Shown piece by piece: positions 35,901 to 40,000 of a DNA stretch of 40,000 nt; positions within the stretch are counted from its first letter, which is position 1; each line of letters begins with the position of its first letter. Source of the DNA: Deinococcus murrayi DSM 11303 (GTDB taxonomy: Bacteria > Deinococcota > Deinococci > Deinococcales > Deinococcaceae); the NCBI RefSeq assembly GCF_000482805.1, contig NZ_AXWT01000027.1, forward strand, positions 1-40,000, in the 5' to 3' direction. Made by a program: the position numbers and the translations under genes. The notes beneath the pieces were generated by a model. The model was not told where the DNA came from, made no database searches, and worked only from the letters and a program-made list of their open reading frames with translations.

Positions 35901-36401
35901 TTCCCCCGCTTCGATGGGCACCCACCCCCGCAGGGCGTGGGCCAGGGCGTCCGGGGTGAGCGGCCCCTGGAGGGCCAGCTTTTCCCGCACCGCGTCCGGG
36001 TTGACCCGTCGGGGGGCGACCGTTCCCGGCGACCCGTTGGGGCGGGCGTTCTTGCCCTGGCCCTTCCGGGCTTCGGGGGGCGTGTCGGGGATTCCGGCCC
36101 ACTCAATCAGCAGCCGCGCCGCCTCGCCTTCGCTTATCCCCAGGGCGGAAGCGGTGAAGGCGAGTGCGCCCCCCTCGAAGCCGTCCCCGCCAAAGCGCTT
36201 AAAGACCGCCCCGTCCCTGCCCATGCTCACCGACAGGGACGGGTCTTTCTCTTCCAGGCCAGGCCGGAAGTCACAGATAGCGCCGCCCCCGTCTTCCAGG
36301 CCGCGCAGGTCTGCCGCCGGGTTGACGATGCCCGCCAGCCGCCGGACCAAAGCCCCCGGACGGTTCGCGGGGTGCCGCAGGGCGTCCATTAAGGCGCTCA
36401 T
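32976..36401 (-). CDS. Large primase (Toprim)-helicase replication protein
   Basis: The product is 1141 residues from the ATG at 36401 (MSALMDALRHPANR), preceded by a G-rich ribosome site. The N-terminal part has the DNA-primase-like CDFRPGLEEKDPSLSVSMGR and FKRFGGDGFEGGALAF. A Toprim domain follows with Glu in LAIEGELNAVAVQVM and the DxD in VAYLYADPDAEGDAA. The helicase half has a Walker-A-like PTGETGRHKTAFAAFAM and Walker-B-like ALFLIDDFKPSG, then MSSSERLPQGHSNRARLLAV, the layout of DUF927/superfamily-3-type plasmid and phage helicases. The extreme C-terminus contains GGINGINGING, coded by tandem 9-bp repeats. It probably starts and drives replication of the excised element. Confidence 0.82.
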   Translation of the reverse strand: MSALMDALRHPANRPGALVRRLAGIVNPAADLRGLEDGGGAICDFRPGLEEKDPSLSVSMGRDGAVFKRFGGDGFEGGALAFTASALGISEGEAARLLIEWAGIPDTPPEARKGQGKNARPNGSPGTVAPRRVNPDAVREKLALQGPLTPDALAHALRGWVPIEAGEDSPEHAELARRGLSPALASGILRAYRFAGKVGREGGPQKTYRLSRFVLPGAVAFEVRGPDGKAWAVKVRNPGSKADLEAAKANRYAYLTKGGHSPAWCAPGFEGDAARPMLAIEGELNAVAVQVMLEAAGQGHAYRVQGVASASAWPHLHGLEAGRVAYLYADPDAEGDAARGAWAALCASAGATVRQVGRGGGAGAHVIPFAFPSPSGSGDVTGGDACDALGRVPDFGTAEDVAAWQGARLLEALEEAGTWQPPAKEEATPEEGQGEAGDVWLSDVSGYGVRGGKLCALKIQSADGREWESAETLAEFTAYITAEVFEEDGAGEAARLFELEGTRPDGGRLPRVRVTAAEFEGMRWPVAKWGAGGIVHAGQGKKDKARAAIQLLSAARGVAERTVYRHTGWIQHPQHGPLYLTAGAVIGRAGAVSGVEVDLGGRLNAYALPDPGEGSDLRAAVRHSLALLNLAPDPVAVPILGAVYRAPLGRSDFAVWPTGETGRHKTAFAAFAMAHFGAGWHRRHLPDSWNSSPNALESAAFRVKDALFLIDDFKPSGQAGEAARMHAAAARILQGVADGQGRGTLTADRRERAALYPRGTVMSSSERLPQGHSNRARLLAVPVTARLIHSPALKAAFDAAEDLGAAGVYAHALAGYVRHIAAHFGELMAEAPGHRDAVRQMTGHFAGLHGRTGPAVAELAYGWGTFLAFALEVGAVTPGEGEALWGRVLAALGDVARGQGEHLRSEDPVERALSILSGLLGSGRVFLEDRREGGPPQVTPERYGWEYHPRRDRDGEEVGEWRTRPGATRVGWHEKDGGDEWGYFQPDALHEALQRAAAGQGAGQLPDAGTLWANMRDRLQPLGAMRCEAVKKGGQVTGWRPMWKATVYGMGGQPRLLTLRLPIDPDIFHGGINGINGINGEESTTETAFSSIPLTLFFKGRDGINGIKEAPFSSPPAPRALTLEDLEDLPEGADLPGTVTL
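33080..33194. repeat. Iteron-like 9-bp repeats inside the replication gene
   Basis: Three exact tandem ATTTATCCC units (33165-33191) run into ACC, so 33183-33194 is the same 12-mer as at 25792-25803. Two more TTATCCCAT copies lie at 33080-33096 (9-bp period) and GTGGGATAG at 33122-33130. The 9-bp period keeps the reading frame (Ile-Asn-Gly). This pattern suggests a replication-initiator or recombinase binding array placed in coding sequence. Confidence 0.75.
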
Positions 36402-36504
36402 CGCCCACCCCCCAGGCGAGGGGGACACAGCGGGCCGCGCTGCCCGTTATGCTGTGTCCGGAGCCACCCCGCTTCGCCCACTCGCCCGGTCTTCCCGCCG
36501 GGCG

Positions 36505-36762
36505 TCATTTGTTGCCCTTCGCCGCAGGGGCCACCCGCAGACTTTCGCGCCACGTGAGGAAGTCCGCCTGTGCCACCAAATAGCGGGGCCTACCCCGCCG
36601 GGCCGTGTTGTAGGCGGGCAGCTCGCCGTCTCCAATCGCCCTGTAAATCAGGTCACGGGGCAGCCCGTAGCGCTTCCACAGGGCTTGAGGGCTGAGCATC
36701 CGGTCTTCTGCGGGCAGCACGTCCGGGCGGGCCGCCGCGTGAGGGTCTAGGTTCAGCGTCAT
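36505..36762 (-). CDS. AlpA/excisionase-like HTH protein
   Basis: The product is 85 residues. Residues about 22-75 form a MerR-type winged helix of the AlpA/HTH_17 family: MLSPQALWKRYGLPRDLIYR, then AIGDGELPAYNTARRGRPRY and the closing FLTWRES. Such proteins act as excisionases or as activators of integrase and replication genes in satellites and integrative elements. AGGGGA precedes the ATG. It is about 100 nt upstream of the replication gene and probably begins its operon. Confidence 0.8.
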   Translation of the reverse strand: MTLNLDPHAAARPDVLPAEDRMLSPQALWKRYGLPRDLIYRAIGDGELPAYNTARRGRPRYLVAQADFLTWRESLRVAPAAKGNK

Positions 36763-36773
36763 ATGTTCCCCTG

Positions 36774-36847
36774 CCCCTGACCGGGCTGTATCAAAGCCGG
36801 GTCAGGGGTGCATGTCTGAGGGGCCGCGCCTGTCCACTGGGGACAGG
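36774..36847. repeat. Two hairpins upstream of the AlpA-like gene
   Basis: CCCCTGACC/GGTCAGGGG (36774-36782, 36800-36808) and CCTGTCC/GGACAGG (36829-36835, 36841-36847). They fill the gap between two leftward genes. The first ends 11 nt before the start codon, so it could control transcription or translation of the regulator. Confidence 0.55.
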
Positions 36848-36915
36848 GGCCACACGTCAAAGCAGGGCCGGGCCTACCGCGTGCCGCTTCGCCATACTCG
36901 AAGCAGCCCGGCAGC

Positions 36916-37836
36916 TCAGGCCAGGGGGGGTGCTAGGGGTGCGGTGGGGGGCCGTGGCCGGGCGTACAGGGGCCGGGGCGCACGGGTGCGGCGAGAAACA
37001 GGCTTAACCCGCCGGGCGAGGTGGGCGCGGTAGGCGGCAGCTTCAAGGGCGCGAAGGGCGAGGGTGAGGGCGAGGGAAGCCTGCCGCGCCTGCCGCTTCA
37101 TAGCCCGCATGATGGCCCGCGCTGCCCGGCTGTCATGGGTAAGCAGGGCATAGGCCAGCATGTCCCGCGCCCCGCCTGCCTTCCAGAAAGTGAACTGCTC
37201 CGGCTGTTCTTCCGGCTGCCATGCCACATAGCAGTTATCGGCAAGCTCCCGCAGGTACTCCCAGTCCACGCCATCCGGGTTGCTTTCATCTGCCCACGCG
37301 GGGGCGAGTGCCCGCAGCCTTTCCATACGGCGTTCTTCTTCAATGGACCGCCGGGCCTTCTTCTTCTCCGAGGGGCTAAGGACAACGCACTGGGCCGTAG
37401 CCCCTCGGAGACCCGCCACGCGGCGGGCTTCTCTCATGGCAAGAAACACAACCCATGCAAGGGCCTGCTTTTTGATATAGCCAAGCTTAGACCCCAGCTT
37501 CATACGCCATAGGACCAACATCCCCACGCGCCGCCCCCGGCGCGGCCCCTTTGAGATGTGCCCCCGCCCCCGCGTCGCCCGCTGGAAGGCCAGGAAGTGC
37601 GGGGCCATGTTCAGCCGGGCCGCTGCCACTTCGAGCGGCGAGGGCTGGGGTAGCCCCAGGTGCGGCAGGTCTTCCCCTTCGCCGCCCCCTTTGGCCCAAA
37701 CAATCAGCGGCCCGCGTACAACTTTCGCGCCGAACATACCGCCGGGCGTCAGGGTGTGAGCTGCCCACGTCACCGGGGACGCCACCCGCGCCCATGTTCC
37801 GGGCGCGTAGGCGTTCAGGCTGGGGGCGGGTGCCAT
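36916..37836 (-). CDS. Hypothetical 306-residue protein at the right end of element 2
   Basis: The ATG at 37836 follows TACGCT by 7 nt (leaderless start). The product is basic and mostly helical: an N-terminal region of about 90 residues (FGAKVVRGPLIVWAKGGGEG), a basic stretch LVLWRMKLGSKLGYIKKQAL, a charged segment SPSEKKKARRSIEEERRMER, and a long helix HDSRAARAIMRAMKRQARQA, ending in a Pro/Arg tail. I recognise no family. The middle is less G/C-rich than the rest of the element. First gene inward from the right att site, so a role in excision, replication or regulation is possible but unproven. Confidence 0.6.
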   Translation of the reverse strand: MAPAPSLNAYAPGTWARVASPVTWAAHTLTPGGMFGAKVVRGPLIVWAKGGGEGEDLPHLGLPQPSPLEVAAARLNMAPHFLAFQRATRGRGHISKGPRRGRRVGMLVLWRMKLGSKLGYIKKQALAWVVFLAMREARRVAGLRGATAQCVVLSPSEKKKARRSIEEERRMERLRALAPAWADESNPDGVDWEYLRELADNCYVAWQPEEQPEQFTFWKAGGARDMLAYALLTHDSRAARAIMRAMKRQARQASLALTLALRALEAAAYRAHLARRVKPVSRRTRAPRPLYARPRPPTAPLAPPLA

Positions 37837-37886
37837 GCCGTACAGCGTAGCAGATTACGTAAAGGGCCGAATACTACAGGGCACCC

Positions 37887-37913
37887 GTGGGCCAAGCGTG
37901 GCCCATATGGGCC
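37887..37913. repeat. Terminal 24-bp motif, right copy, with overlapping palindrome
   Basis: It starts GTGGGCCAAGCGTGGCCCAT, matches 25498-25521 at 20 of 24 positions, and its right half is part of the perfect 14-bp palindrome GGCCCATATGGGCC (37900-37913). It lies about 125 bp inside the right att core. GAAAGCCC/GGGCTTTC (37936-37956) forms another hairpin between it and the core. Confidence 0.55.
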
Positions 37914-38036
37914 AGAAAGCACCCCTTTTTCGCCGGAAAGCCCCGGATGGGCTTTCGCCATGAATGCCCTCCCAGACAGCGCCCAGCGACAGAAAAGGGG
38001 AAGGGGCAGGGCATCCCCGGCCCGCCCTTACGTCTC

Positions 38037-40000
<1,964 letters not shown>

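Noticed and set aside
34533..36392. 619-codon plus-strand ORF opposite the replication protein
   Set aside because: Pro/Arg/His-rich shadow frame; the Toprim and helicase motifs are on the minus strand.

Overview
The window is about 40 kb of very G+C-rich bacterial chromosome. The gene set points to Deinococcus: an aminoadipate-pathway homoisocitrate dehydrogenase, a bacilliredoxin-like protein, DUF2382 stress proteins, split MnmC enzymes, and many genes with a TANNNT -10 box only 5-8 nt before the start codon (leaderless mRNAs). The genus is inferred from these features; no database search was possible.

1-23.75 kb is ordinary chromosome: a DUF1517 protein, an HNH protein, a PH-like membrane protein, a three-gene leftward operon ending in a HAMP membrane protein, a bacilliredoxin, an rRNA-methyltransferase-like gene, mraY, homoisocitrate dehydrogenase, the mnmD/mnmC pair, two DUF2382 proteins, an EF-G paralogue, threonine aldolase, a run of small membrane proteins, an AhpD-like protein, hydroxybutyryl-CoA dehydrogenase, a YciI protein, thiolase and ffh. 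Dispersed imperfect inverted repeats sit in several intergenic gaps.

23.75-38.14 kb is a tRNA-Lys(UUU) locus invaded twice. Element 1 (about 1.5 kb, 23857-25391) has one recognisable gene, a tyrosine recombinase. It carries a copy of the 5' half of the tRNA plus a tRNA promoter, so it rebuilds the gene from its 5' side and leaves the old promoter and tRNA 5' half facing its own integrase. It also has a perfect consensus promoter with no ORF behind it, only nested inverted repeats. Element 2 (12.65 kb, 25383-38036) entered the same tRNA from the 3' side and left a 104-bp perfect direct repeat covering the tRNA 3' half, its terminator and the last 9 bp of cas3. It encodes a second tyrosine recombinase, an Xre/PemK-type toxin-antitoxin pair, small coupled genes, a large Toprim/helicase replication protein, an AlpA-like regulator, and a small terminase-operon-like gene split without scar by an 847-bp tnpB remnant. 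The layout resembles a phage satellite or small integrative replicon. It has repeated 9-12 bp motifs shared between its left end and the replication gene, a 24-bp motif near both ends, and a gene-free palindrome-rich tract at 29.8-30.6 kb.

38.13-40 kb is the helicase part of a cas3 gene that runs off the window. Element 2 is therefore wedged between tRNA-Lys and a CRISPR-Cas locus.
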